A DNA stretch of 64,000 nucleotides, taken from NCBI GenBank assembly GCA_020444065.1, contig JAHLLQ010000001.1, positions 1-64,000 on the forward strand, written 5' to 3'. This document shows, piece after piece, positions 45,782 through 53,383 of the stretch (its first letter is position 1; each line of letters opens with the position of its first letter). Under the pieces are notes generated by a model. It saw nothing but the letters and a program-made list of their open reading frames with translations. It was not told where the DNA came from and made no database searches. The position numbers were made by a program, and so were the translations under genes. The stretch is from a bacterium. GTDB taxonomy: Bacteria; Sumerlaeota; Sumerlaeia; SLMS01; JAHLLQ01.

Positions 45782-46771
45782 TCACATCTTCCCTCCGACA
45801 TCGATACTGCAAATCTGGCTGGTCGTGAATGACACAATGATTCGGTCCCCAAGCAATATCCCTCGGACTGCCATTCCTGCCTGATCCACGGAGCGGGCCG
45901 TATATCTGCAGAGCACTTCCCCAGACTGCACATCGATCAGATGGACTGATTTCTTGTCCGTCGCCACAAGGTATCGGCCATCACGGCTGTACATCAAGCA
46001 TCTAACCTCTTTGTGTCCACGCAACTCTATCTCCTTGAGCAGAGCTGGTGGATCCGTCGCGCAGAGGTGGACCTTGCCAAAGTCGCCCAGAGCAAACTGG
46101 TCGCCCGACGGAGCCATGTCTGAGGCCGTATAGTCGCCCTTGGTAAGTGGTTGCAGTCGCGCGACCTGGATCTTGCCGTCGCGGCGAGAAGCGACTGTCG
46201 TGATCCTCGATATTCGATTCGCTACGAAGGCGCACTCCCCATTTCGTGAAACTCCTATCTGGTAGAACGTCGCCGGAGATTGGAGATTGAATTCCCAGGA
46301 GTCCTGGAACTTCTCGCCCGCCAAGACCCGCACGAGCGGAGTCTTCTCACTGGCGATGACAAGAGCGCTGCAGTCGCATGCGTCAGCAGGTCCATCGCCG
46401 AACTTCTGCTGCCAGGTGGTTGATTCACCAGTCTGCCGAGACGTCTCCTCGATCCTGACGAGTTGCGTCTCTTGGTCACGTCCAAGAAACGAGTAAATGT
46501 GGTCCGAACCCATACAGATCGCGGATCCTTGTGGGTACTTCGCGACGACATTTAGCTCACGATCCATTTCCCAGATTTCATCACTCTCTGCGCCATAAAC
46601 GAGAATCGTTTCCGGATCGTCTGGAGAGTATCGCATGTACGAGAAGAAGTTCGCGCGCACATGCTTGTAATCAGGTGAGCACGAACTGAACGCAAGCATC
46701 AGCAGGACGAGAAACGCCCCTCCGGCCAATCTTCTGTGCACCGAGTCGATACTCCTTGCTCTCGTCGCCAT
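45782..46771 (-). CDS. Lipoprotein with beta-propeller-like repeats
   Basis: 329 residues from ATG 46771 (AAGGGGAG lies just upstream). The signal ends in a lipobox (LLMLAFSSC), so the mature protein should be lipid-anchored. The body has WD40/PQQ-like repeats (MRYSPDDPETILVYGAE, DMAPSGDQFALGDFGKVHL, LMYSRDGRYLVATDKKSVHLIDVQSGEVL, each a blade motif; quoted segments are separate). A scaffold or sensor role at the membrane is inferred. It follows the 97-residue gene by 31 bases, probably the same transcript. Confidence 0.7.
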   Translation of the reverse strand: MATRARSIDSVHRRLAGGAFLVLLMLAFSSCSPDYKHVRANFFSYMRYSPDDPETILVYGAESDEIWEMDRELNVVAKYPQGSAICMGSDHIYSFLGRDQETQLVRIEETSRQTGESTTWQQKFGDGPADACDCSALVIASEKTPLVRVLAGEKFQDSWEFNLQSPATFYQIGVSRNGECAFVANRISRITTVASRRDGKIQVARLQPLTKGDYTASDMAPSGDQFALGDFGKVHLCATDPPALLKEIELRGHKEVRCLMYSRDGRYLVATDKKSVHLIDVQSGEVLCRYTARSVDQAGMAVRGILLGDRIIVSFTTSQICSIDVGGKM

Positions 46772-46802
46772 TGTCACTCCCCTTGTGGGATGTAAACGCC
46801 CT

Positions 46803-47096
46803 TCAGCCTTCCACGATATTTCGCGAGATGAGTTCGAGCGCTCGATCAAAATCCTCGCGGAGTACAGAAGCAAGATGTCGCAGCAGCTCGAACTGTGCCT
46901 TCGTAACCTGTATCTCCTCTTCGCAGAGGTGATCCATGAGCATGTCGTATGCAACTCCCCACTCGCCGGCCTCTGAATCTGCCCTGATCATATAGACTTT
47001 CTCCGGCGAGAGAGACTCCTCCAGCTCTGTAACAAGTCCAAGAAATCTTTCTTCACTGCTCAGTCGATGGAACATGTCGCAATAGCCCCTAACCAT
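46803..47096 (-). CDS. Hypothetical protein, MafI-immunity-like
   Basis: 97 residues from ATG 47096. The segment GEWGVAYDMLMDHLCEEEI followed by QVTKAQFELLRHLA is reminiscent of MafI-type immunity proteins, where a 'E-x-G-x-A-x-(D/E)-x-L-x-x-x-L-x-x-x-x-(I/V)-x-(I/V)' helix pair is usual. No toxin gene is adjacent. The natural 5' end may have been replaced by the RAYT relic: sequence upstream of ATG is part of that repeat and no ribosome site is clear. Confidence 0.55.
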   Translation of the reverse strand: MVRGYCDMFHRLSSEERFLGLVTELEESLSPEKVYMIRADSEAGEWGVAYDMLMDHLCEEEIQVTKAQFELLRHLASVLREDFDRALELISRNIVEG

Positions 47097-47100
47097 TAGC

Positions 47101-47285
47101 AAATTCGAGGACAGGATACTTTCTTCCCGCCTCCAACGAAGGTCGGCTTCAGCGGTTCCCACGGTGAGTCTCGTGATGCGGAACACCTGGCAAGACGATT
47201 CGAGCGGGCCGTGCCATGATGGATGTCCTCGATGTTCTGTCACCACGTCTGCAGAAACATCCCGGCCGATCTCCGGGGCAAGATG
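47101..47285 (-). repeat. RAYT-start relic, copy 5 with leader
   Basis: Leader with CCGGGATGTTTCTGCAGACG, then ATG 47217 with a 22-codon frame MARPARIVLPGVPHHETHRG-NR and a stop at 47149. The bases after the stop down to CCTCGAATTT (47101-47110 region) match the equivalent end of copy 3. Clearest match to the RAYT start (MARPARIV-x-PGVPHHVTxRGN in the family). Confidence 0.65.
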
Positions 47286-47307
47286 AAGTCTCCTGTCCCC
47301 GTATTGC

Positions 47308-47366
47308 CACATACACGATCCAAAGATCGGTCTGGGTCCCGATTTCACTCATTCTGGTACCGTTCC
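47308..47366 (-). pseudogene. Fragment: duplicated start of the 43777-44079 gene
   Basis: Minus strand reads taccagaATGAG and then MSEIGTQTDLWIVYVA, closely matching the first 16 codons and the preceding bases of the small membrane protein gene at 44079, then breaks into GGCAATACGGGGACAGGA. It is a gene-start fragment, not a functional copy. Confidence 0.65.
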
Positions 47367-47398
47367 GATATGGTGCCGCCAGTCCCCCTTCTTCTCCC

Positions 47399-47944
47399 CT
47401 ATGCTGCGCTGTCTTCACGGTCAAACCGCAAGAGGAGCAGGTTGAGGGCAAGCAGAAAAGACAGGAGCTCTTCGGAATGCACCACGACATCAGCGTCTCT
47501 CGCGATTGCCAGGGGGGAGAACTCGCCTCGGGCTAACGCACTGAAGTTCGATTGGAGTGTTTCGACTCTTGGCCCAGAATGGTAGCGGATCTCACTCAGA
47601 ATGTCGGCTTCGCCGTAGACTCTCCATCCGGTCTCATCACAAGCGACGGAGAGCGTCGTCGAATGTCCCGCGAGGGAAGCGGCCGAGACACTCACCGGAT
47701 TAATTCCCCAGACTTGCCTGTGTACTGTCGCCGAGTTTCCATCGAGCGTCTCAATGCCGTAGATTCCGTGGAGTAGCGACTTGCGAACAACTCGCGCGAT
47801 GAGCCTCTTTGCTGCATCGTTCAGGACTACTCCCCTAAGCCAGAAGTTCTTGAATCTGACATCAATTTCCCCATCCGGACTCGAGATGACCCCCGAGGCC
47901 GGCGTGAAGAGGGAAGTTCGCGTATGTCGGATTTCCAGGTTCAT
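47399..47944 (-). CDS. Hypothetical protein
   Basis: 181 residues, soluble, mostly beta-strand-like in its first 130 residues (MNLEIRHTRTSLFTPASG, EIDVRFKNFWLRGVVL, quoted apart), with a hydrophobic helix near the end (SEELLSFLLALNLLLL). A weak AGAGAAG precedes the ATG. No family recognised. Confidence 0.55.
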   Translation of the reverse strand: MNLEIRHTRTSLFTPASGVISSPDGEIDVRFKNFWLRGVVLNDAAKRLIARVVRKSLLHGIYGIETLDGNSATVHRQVWGINPVSVSAASLAGHSTTLSVACDETGWRVYGEADILSEIRYHSGPRVETLQSNFSALARGEFSPLAIARDADVVVHSEELLSFLLALNLLLLRFDREDSAA

Positions 47945-48028
47945 CGTGGTCTTCTCTGGGTTTTCCGTTGGGTGTATTCCTGCCTTTGTGACCGAGCCCC
48001 ACAGAGTCCATAGCCTTTCAAAACATCA

Positions 48029-48160
48029 TCAGGCTGGCTCATCGCCTTGGGAGATATCCAGACCTGGCGCACCCCTTGAAACTTGCTCTGTGGCCATCGT
48101 GCGCTGGCACCTTGCACCAATGCTGTCAATCTGCTCGACGAATGTTGCGGTCATGGTCAT
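48029..48160 (-). CDS. Possible 43-residue peptide gene
   Basis: A short frame MTMTATFVEQIDSIGARC ... ends at 48029. Its ATG overlaps the stop of the upstream 115-residue gene as ATGA, with GAGGAG just before, so translation could be coupled. No motif; could be chance. Confidence 0.3.
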   Translation of the reverse strand: MTMTATFVEQIDSIGARCQRTMATEQVSRGAPGLDISQGDEPA

Positions 48161-48504
48161 CTCTCCTCGACAGCGGCCGCGCCGGGCCGCTGCGCATCGG
48201 CAGAGTTCCCTTCCGGCAATTGCGGCAGTTCTGACCGGTGAATCCCTTTGGGCGCGTTGAGGACCATCTCGACACCAACGGAAGCCTCGAAGAGAGACCC
48301 GATCGTCATCATCCCTAATCCGGCCAAGAAAAGGCCGATCCCGATCACTCGGCCTGCCGCGGTGAGCGTCGCGAGCCACCCTTCTGCACGCTCCTCAGGC
48401 ATCATGGCACTGAAGGCGATTCCTCCCATGATGCCGACGAACGCAGACAGGAGGCCCAGATGAACAAGAATGTCTCTAAATCGGAGTCTGCGCTTCATTG
48501 TCAT
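48157..48504 (-). CDS. Small membrane protein
   Basis: 115 residues. ATG 48504 has GGGAGG about 9 bases upstream. Two helices (about 11-30 and 46-66) with a positively charged start (MKRRLRFRD) and a Pro/Glu-rich soluble tail. Family unknown. Confidence 0.6.
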   Translation of the reverse strand: MTMKRRLRFRDILVHLGLLSAFVGIMGGIAFSAMMPEERAEGWLATLTAAGRVIGIGLFLAGLGMMTIGSLFEASVGVEMVLNAPKGIHRSELPQLPEGNSADAQRPGAAAVEER

Positions 48505-48576
48505 GGTGGATTTCCTCCCTTCTCCATACGCCAAACCCAGTGCTTTATTCTACATCGCCGCAACGATAGTGACCCC

Positions 48577-49203
48577 TCAGCCCCTTCCCCGTTCACTCTG
48601 CCGAACCCTTCGGAAGGAGTTGAAATCCTTTGGCATTAGAAGAGCAATCGAGAGCAGGCTGAGTTCACCCTCGTAACCGATGGACTCCACCACAGGGGCA
48701 TTAGGATCGAGGACGATCCGGGTTCCCAGCCGCCTTGTCATGCTGAGGAGAACTCTTGAGCCCACAAAACCCGCGATCATGAGCAGGCCTTCGATCCAAA
48801 GGTGATAGGGGTGCTGCCACAAGACCCAGATCGCCCGAATGCCAAGCATCACGCCCAGAAAGTGGAAGCATAACCTCACCCTCGCGACCATCAGCGGCTC
48901 AATCCAGATGGAGTACGGATCCTTCCCCACAATTGCCATCCGGTCCCACACAAGAAAGAACCAGCAGTAGGACATGAACGCCGCGACGGGAATTGTGCTG
49001 AGCAGCCACATGGCCCTGTTATGCTGATATTGCGGCTGCCGGAGAACTTCCCAGCAAAACGCACACGAAAGCACGGCTGCGAAGGCCGCAAAGCCGATTA
49101 CCAGGCGCCTTTGTGTACGCATTCTCCGGACCACAAAGCGATGGAACGTCTCACTATTGGTGCCGGTAGAGAGGGTCATGCCCAAGCCTGCTGATGTCTT
49201 CAT
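48577..49203 (-). CDS. Hypothetical membrane protein
   Basis: 208 residues from ATG 49203 (a GTG 9 bases earlier overlaps the probable ribosome site TAGGTG). About four helices (about 36-54, 66-84, 105-123, 130-147), then a soluble C-terminus (TRRLGTRIVLDPNAPVVESI). No family recognised. Confidence 0.65.
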   Translation of the reverse strand: MKTSAGLGMTLSTGTNSETFHRFVVRRMRTQRRLVIGFAAFAAVLSCAFCWEVLRQPQYQHNRAMWLLSTIPVAAFMSYCWFFLVWDRMAIVGKDPYSIWIEPLMVARVRLCFHFLGVMLGIRAIWVLWQHPYHLWIEGLLMIAGFVGSRVLLSMTRRLGTRIVLDPNAPVVESIGYEGELSLLSIALLMPKDFNSFRRVRQSERGRG

Positions 49204-49221
49204 TGTCTGCACCTACCAAGT

Positions 49222-49560
49222 CTAAGCACTCGGCTTCGTTCTCCCTTGACGGCGATTGCGAGTGCAAATGTGCTTGATGAGATCCTTCATGACTCGAAAG
49301 CCAAGCCAGCCGATCGGCAACACGCAGCAGATGCCCAGCAGAAGTCTGGCGGTGAAGCCGTATACCTCGCTGGAGAGAATCAGCATGAGGAGGACGACAG
49401 ATAGAACTGAAAACGCGAAGACGGCGACCGACATGACAGCCGTCCCCAGTTCTTCCATCTCTCTTTTCCTGCGCTCGGACTTGGCGATGATGGAGATCCA
49501 AATGATCAGGATCCCACAAGCCAACAAGAGCAGGATGCCGAATGTGGCGAGCTTCAACAC
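49222..49560 (-). CDS. Small membrane protein
   Basis: 112 residues starting at GTG 49560 with AAGGAGGG about 9 bases upstream. Three hydrophobic segments and a basic C-terminus (KHICTRNRRQGRTK). No family recognised; ends 18 bases before the next membrane gene, likely co-transcribed. Confidence 0.65.
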   Translation of the reverse strand: MLKLATFGILLLLACGILIIWISIIAKSERRKREMEELGTAVMSVAVFAFSVLSVVLLMLILSSEVYGFTARLLLGICCVLPIGWLGFRVMKDLIKHICTRNRRQGRTKPSA

Positions 49561-49604
49561 GGGGGATTCCCTCCTTTCTCAGTACGCGCAACTCAACTGC
49601 ATAT

Positions 49605-50276
49605 TCATCGCTCCCGCGGAACCTCTTTGAACGTGAGATACGTTATCAGGAAGAGGGTGAAAAGGAGCACCGTGCACAGGAGCGCCAAGAGGATCTGGCC
49701 CGCCAGTGAAACCGGACTACAGCACGCAAACACGAACAAGGCGACCACAAGTGCCAAGAAGCACAGATCGACACAGATGACAAGGATCGGCCCGCCCACA
49801 CGTTCGATCAGCTTCCGAATCCGTTGGCTTGGAGAGAGATGTTGCAGGACGTAACACGCCAACCCAATGCCAACCAAGATCATCCCGGCGCGGAATAGCC
49901 ATGATATCGCAGAATCATACTGGATGCTCGCTTGCTCTGGGGATAGATGAGCCGGGTCTGAGACGAAGAGAAGTACCCCACAAAGGACCAGGAATCCTGC
50001 ACATCCGAGAACTTTCACTCGCACGCCCAGGATCGAATCGATCAGAAGGAGCGCAGAAGGAACGGCAATGATCAGGATCGAATGAACAACGGGCGGAATT
50101 TCGATGCCAATTGCCGCGATATAGACACTGATGGCTGCAAGCGAGTACCCAAGGAACTTCCCATAGAGCCGAAGCAGGTCCTGATACTGTCCAGAGTTTC
50201 CTCTGAACGACGAGACAAGTATCATCCCGAGAACCGGCGCCGCTGGAACGGCCCCCAGAGTACAGAGTGGTGCCAT
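49605..50276 (-). CDS. Hypothetical membrane protein
   Basis: 223 residues from ATG 50276, which has GGAGGAAGGAAG just upstream. About six hydrophobic segments. No family recognised. It is the most upstream of four consecutive membrane genes on the minus strand (50276-48157). Confidence 0.65.
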   Translation of the reverse strand: MAPLCTLGAVPAAPVLGMILVSSFRGNSGQYQDLLRLYGKFLGYSLAAISVYIAAIGIEIPPVVHSILIIAVPSALLLIDSILGVRVKVLGCAGFLVLCGVLLFVSDPAHLSPEQASIQYDSAISWLFRAGMILVGIGLACYVLQHLSPSQRIRKLIERVGGPILVICVDLCFLALVVALFVFACCSPVSLAGQILLALLCTVLLFTLFLITYLTFKEVPRER

Positions 50277-50538
50277 GCTCTTCCTTCCTCCGTGAAAGCC
50301 GCCAGAATCTCTCTCTCCCTTGTCTTCCACTTGGATAGGTCCGCACTGGGCCCGCGGACGGATCATCTCTGGCGGGCGGAACTTCGAGCCCACATGTTTG
50401 ACGACTGTGCTAATTGCGGAGTGTCGCTCGGGCAGGCACAAGGCAAAACGCGGCCCCCTTAGCCGGGATTGGAGCGATACTTGAGCTCCTTGCCTGTTCG
50501 CCCCTTTTCCACGGCAGTCCACACTCTATGGCAGAATG
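50277..50538. other. Gap between membrane gene and scaffoldin-like gene 2
   Basis: No gene, repeat or terminator recognised. It should contain the divergent promoter of the membrane-gene run; no good -35/-10 pair stands out. Confidence 0.35.
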
Positions 50539-50640
50539 GGCAAGATTTGACTAGATTTACGCCCGCTGTTTCGGGCAGTCTTGGCGTGTTGGTACGGATT
50601 CCGGGATCGAATGAAATTCCAGGAGGGTCGTGTGAGGATG
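50539..50640 (+). promoter_or_regulatory. Conserved leader of scaffoldin-like gene 2
   Basis: Gap-free counterpart of 40568-40669. It includes a perfect small stem GCCCG-CTGTTT-CGGGC (50561-50576) and AGGAGGG at 50621-50627 with GTG 50632 and ATG 50638 downstream. Presumed shared promoter and 5' UTR of the paralogous pair. Confidence 0.5.
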
Positions 50641-52530
50641 GAAAAACGGAATTGGTCTCTGTCGATTGCTCTGATGGCAATTCTTCTGCTGACCCCGGTT
50701 TGGGGCCTGGCGGAGGTATCGATAACAGTCGGCGATGGGGCCGGCAACCCGGGAGATGATATCACCCTGTCAATCACGTTCAGTGGCGCCGAGGAGCCCG
50801 GGGTTATCTCTGCGTTCTCCGTCTTCCTGGACTTTGACCCGCGTCTTCTCGATGTTCCGAGTGGTTCGACTCAGCCGACGAACCCAGTCGCTGGGAAGGG
50901 TGCCGACCAGCCGAATGTGACGATCCTGAGCCGAATCAGCCCGGAGGAAGACCCGAACCGGAAAGACAAATTCGAACTCTCAGGCGTCATCATCAGCGGC
51001 CCGGACATCGCCAACGGCGAGATTGCCACGCTGACGTTCACCATTCCTGGCGATCTGCCGGACGGTTACTATCTGGTCGGCGTCACCGACACGGAAGTCC
51101 GAGACAATCTCAATGTCGAGGTTCCCAGCATCGGCACCTCGGGCACTTTGACCATCGGCAACCCACCGACACCAACACCAAGTCCCACTCCGTCGGAGAC
51201 ACCTACCCCGAGCCCGACTCCCAGTGAAGTACCGACAGATACGCCGACGGCCACCCCGTCCGCGACGCCTTCGGACACGCCAAGCCCAACTCCGTCCGAT
51301 ACTCCAAGCCCGACTCCGTCTGATACTCCGAGCCCAACTCCGTCTGACACGCCGTCTCCCACGCCTTCTGATACTCCGACGGCCACGCCTACGGAGACTC
51401 CATCCCCGACACCGTCTGATACTCCAACGCCGAGTCCGACTCCGGTGATCGGTGCGATCATCTCGACGACGAACGTTGTGGGCGCCCCGTACGCGGCAAG
51501 CGGCAGCTACACGGTGGACATTGCCGTGAGCAACAACACCGAGGGGCCAGTGGCTTCGTACGCACTTCGCGTTTACTACGATCCGGCTTCGACGGAACCG
51601 ACGGGTATCGTGGACGCCGAACTTGGTGGCATCGCGCCGAACTTCAGCCACAGTGGCCAGCCGCAGACCGACGCGCAGGGCACGTACATGGGTATCAATA
51701 CGTTGGGTAACTTCGATACAACGCTAAACAACCTGACGCTCTGCACAATTACGTTCACGAACACGGCTTCACCGGCGCCGAGCCACAGTGTGGTGGTGGC
51801 GCGAGATGGTAATAACATTCCGCTGATTGCGCCGTCTGACAATGCGCTGACGGTGGGCGCGTACGACAGTTCGATGACGGATCCGTTCCCTGGTGGCGGG
51901 ACGCCGACACCATCTCCGACGCCCTCGGAGACTCCGACTGAAACTCCGAGCCCGACGCCTTCGGATACCCCGAGCCCGACGCCGACATCGTCTGATACTC
52001 CGACGCCGAGTCCGACTCCGGTGAACGGTGCGATCATCGCGACGACGAACGTTGAGGGCGATCCATACGCGGTGAACGGCAGCTTTACGGTGGATATCGC
52101 GGTGCGCAACAACATCGAGGATCCCGTGGCATCGTACGCGTTGCGCGTCTACTACGATCCGGCTTCGACGGAGCCGACGGGTATCGTGGACGTCGACCTT
52201 GGCGGCATCGCGCCGAGGTTCAGCAACAATGGCCAGCCGCAGACCGATGCGCAGGGCACCTACAAGACGATCGCTACGCTGGGTAACCTCGACACTACGC
52301 AAAACAACCTGACGCTGTGCACAATTACGTTCACGAACACGGCTTCGCCGGCGCCGAACCACAGTGTGGTTGTGGCGCCCGATCCTCCGAACGTTCCGCT
52401 GATTTCGGTGTCCTTCCTTGAGCTGACGGTGGGTGCGTACGACAGCACGTTGACGGATCCGCTCCCGGGTGGCGCGACGCCGACTCCGACGCCCACCCCC
52501 CTCGGGGCCCAGGGATGGTACTTCTGGTAG
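50632..52530 (+). CDS. Scaffoldin-like secreted cohesin-domain protein 2
   Basis: 632 residues from GTG 50632 (ATG 50638 alternative). Paralogue of 40661-42325 with the same signal peptide style, N-terminal cohesin-like domain ([18 protein letters not shown] ... GTLTIG), two copies of the GAII-(S/A)-T-x-NV module and the identical [16 protein letters not shown] end. It differs by a much longer Thr-Pro-Ser linker after the cohesin-like domain (about 95 residues against 17). Flanking similarity extends from about 100 bases before the start to about 35 bases after the stop, so the whole unit was duplicated. Probably exported and surface- or matrix-associated. Confidence 0.75.
   Translation: MRMEKRNWSLSIALMAILLLTPVWGLAEVSITVGDGAGNPGDDITLSITFSGAEEPGVISAFSVFLDFDPRLLDVPSGSTQPTNPVAGKGADQPNVTILSRISPEEDPNRKDKFELSGVIISGPDIANGEIATLTFTIPGDLPDGYYLVGVTDTEVRDNLNVEVPSIGTSGTLTIGNPPTPTPSPTPSETPTPSPTPSEVPTDTPTATPSATPSDTPSPTPSDTPSPTPSDTPSPTPSDTPSPTPSDTPTATPTETPSPTPSDTPTPSPTPVIGAIISTTNVVGAPYAASGSYTVDIAVSNNTEGPVASYALRVYYDPASTEPTGIVDAELGGIAPNFSHSGQPQTDAQGTYMGINTLGNFDTTLNNLTLCTITFTNTASPAPSHSVVVARDGNNIPLIAPSDNALTVGAYDSSMTDPFPGGGTPTPSPTPSETPTETPSPTPSDTPSPTPTSSDTPTPSPTPVNGAIIATTNVEGDPYAVNGSFTVDIAVRNNIEDPVASYALRVYYDPASTEPTGIVDVDLGGIAPRFSNNGQPQTDAQGTYKTIATLGNLDTTQNNLTLCTITFTNTASPAPNHSVVVAPDPPNVPLISVSFLELTVGAYDSTLTDPLPGGATPTPTPTPLGAQGWYFW
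51164..51445 (+). repeat. Tandem repeat coding the Thr-Pro-Ser linker
   Basis: Imperfect tandem units of 18-24 bases coding SDTPSPTP. Synonymous changes between units and length difference from the paralogue point to expansion by slippage or recombination. The antisense strand gives a long Gly/Val frame that is an artefact. Confidence 0.8.
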
Positions 52531-52661
52531 ACTCATCCCTGGAAGGCAGTCTTCAAGTACCGGCCCAGAAATTCCTGCTTGAGTCCCACCTCGGGCCGGG
52601 CTTTGCTTTGCGTCCTGTGAATTCTTGGTGCCTTGACAGGAGAGTTCTCCGCAGCTTGTCC

Positions 52662-53303
52662 ATGGATTTCCCCCCTCCGAAGAAGAAGCCCCTGTGGGTC
52701 CGATTCATCTCCTTCATGGCGGTGGTCTACGGGACCATCTACCACCGCCTGTCTATCTCCGGGCGCGAGAACATCCCGAAGAGCGGCCCAGTCTTGGTCG
52801 TCTGTAACCACATCAGCGATCTGGATCCGCCATTCGTGGGCGGTCCCTTCCCGCGCATGATGCATTACATGGCGAAAAAGCAGCTCTGGAAGACCGGATG
52901 GTTCGGACGATTCATTGCTTCGCTCGGTGCGTTCCCGGTCGATCGCGAACTCCCTGTCGATCGAAAGGCCATCAAGAGGGCCATTCACCTCCTGAGCGAA
53001 GGGGAATGCGTTCTCCTCTTTCCGGAAGGTGAGCGATCCGTGACAGGCGAGATGCAGGAATTCCTGCTTGGGGCAGCGATGTTGGCGACATCTGTGCCGG
53101 GAACCCAGATTCTTCCGGCTCGAATCCGCGGCACCTACGAGGCATGGCCCCGTGGCGGCGGGAAGTGGCCCCGCCCGGCCAAAGTGCGTGTTCGCTACGG
53201 GAAACCGTTCCTGGTAAAGGACCGAGTCGACATGAAACAGGAAAAAAAGTCCTTGTATCGCGCCGTCTCTGACTTAATGTTTGCCGAGATTTCTGCACTC
53301 TAA
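52662..53303 (+). CDS. 1-acyl-sn-glycerol-3-phosphate acyltransferase (PlsC-like)
   Basis: 213 residues. It would transfer an acyl chain to lysophosphatidate in phospholipid synthesis. The H-x4-D catalytic motif is NHISDLD, and FPEGERS is the substrate-binding motif. ILPARIRGTYEAWPR and RVRYGKPF match the later blocks. One N-terminal membrane-associated segment (LWVRFISFMAVVYGTIY). ATG 52662 is preferred because upstream sequence is the duplicated tail of the scaffoldin unit. It is followed by rpsA on the same strand; cmk, often found here, is absent. Confidence 0.85.
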   Translation: MDFPPPKKKPLWVRFISFMAVVYGTIYHRLSISGRENIPKSGPVLVVCNHISDLDPPFVGGPFPRMMHYMAKKQLWKTGWFGRFIASLGAFPVDRELPVDRKAIKRAIHLLSEGECVLLFPEGERSVTGEMQEFLLGAAMLATSVPGTQILPARIRGTYEAWPRGGGKWPRPAKVRVRYGKPFLVKDRVDMKQEKKSLYRAVSDLMFAEISAL

Positions 53304-53383
53304 CTCGAATAGGGGACCAATCCCCCCAGTCACCTACAACGCACTCTCAGACGTGCTACCACCCTCAAGGAGTTCTCTGAAGA

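Noticed and set aside
43610-47400. Integron attC sites between small genes
   Set aside because: The repeats lack paired GTTRRRY/RYYYAAC core sites and instead encode the start of a RAYT transposase; no integrase seen.
51164-51445. Regularly spaced repeats considered as CRISPR
   Set aside because: Units are contiguous 18-24-base coding repeats with no spacers and continue the reading frame; no cas gene.
51069-51461. Gly/Val repeat frame on the minus strand
   Set aside because: It is the antisense of the Thr-Pro-Ser linker repeat; composition follows from the tandem repeat alone.
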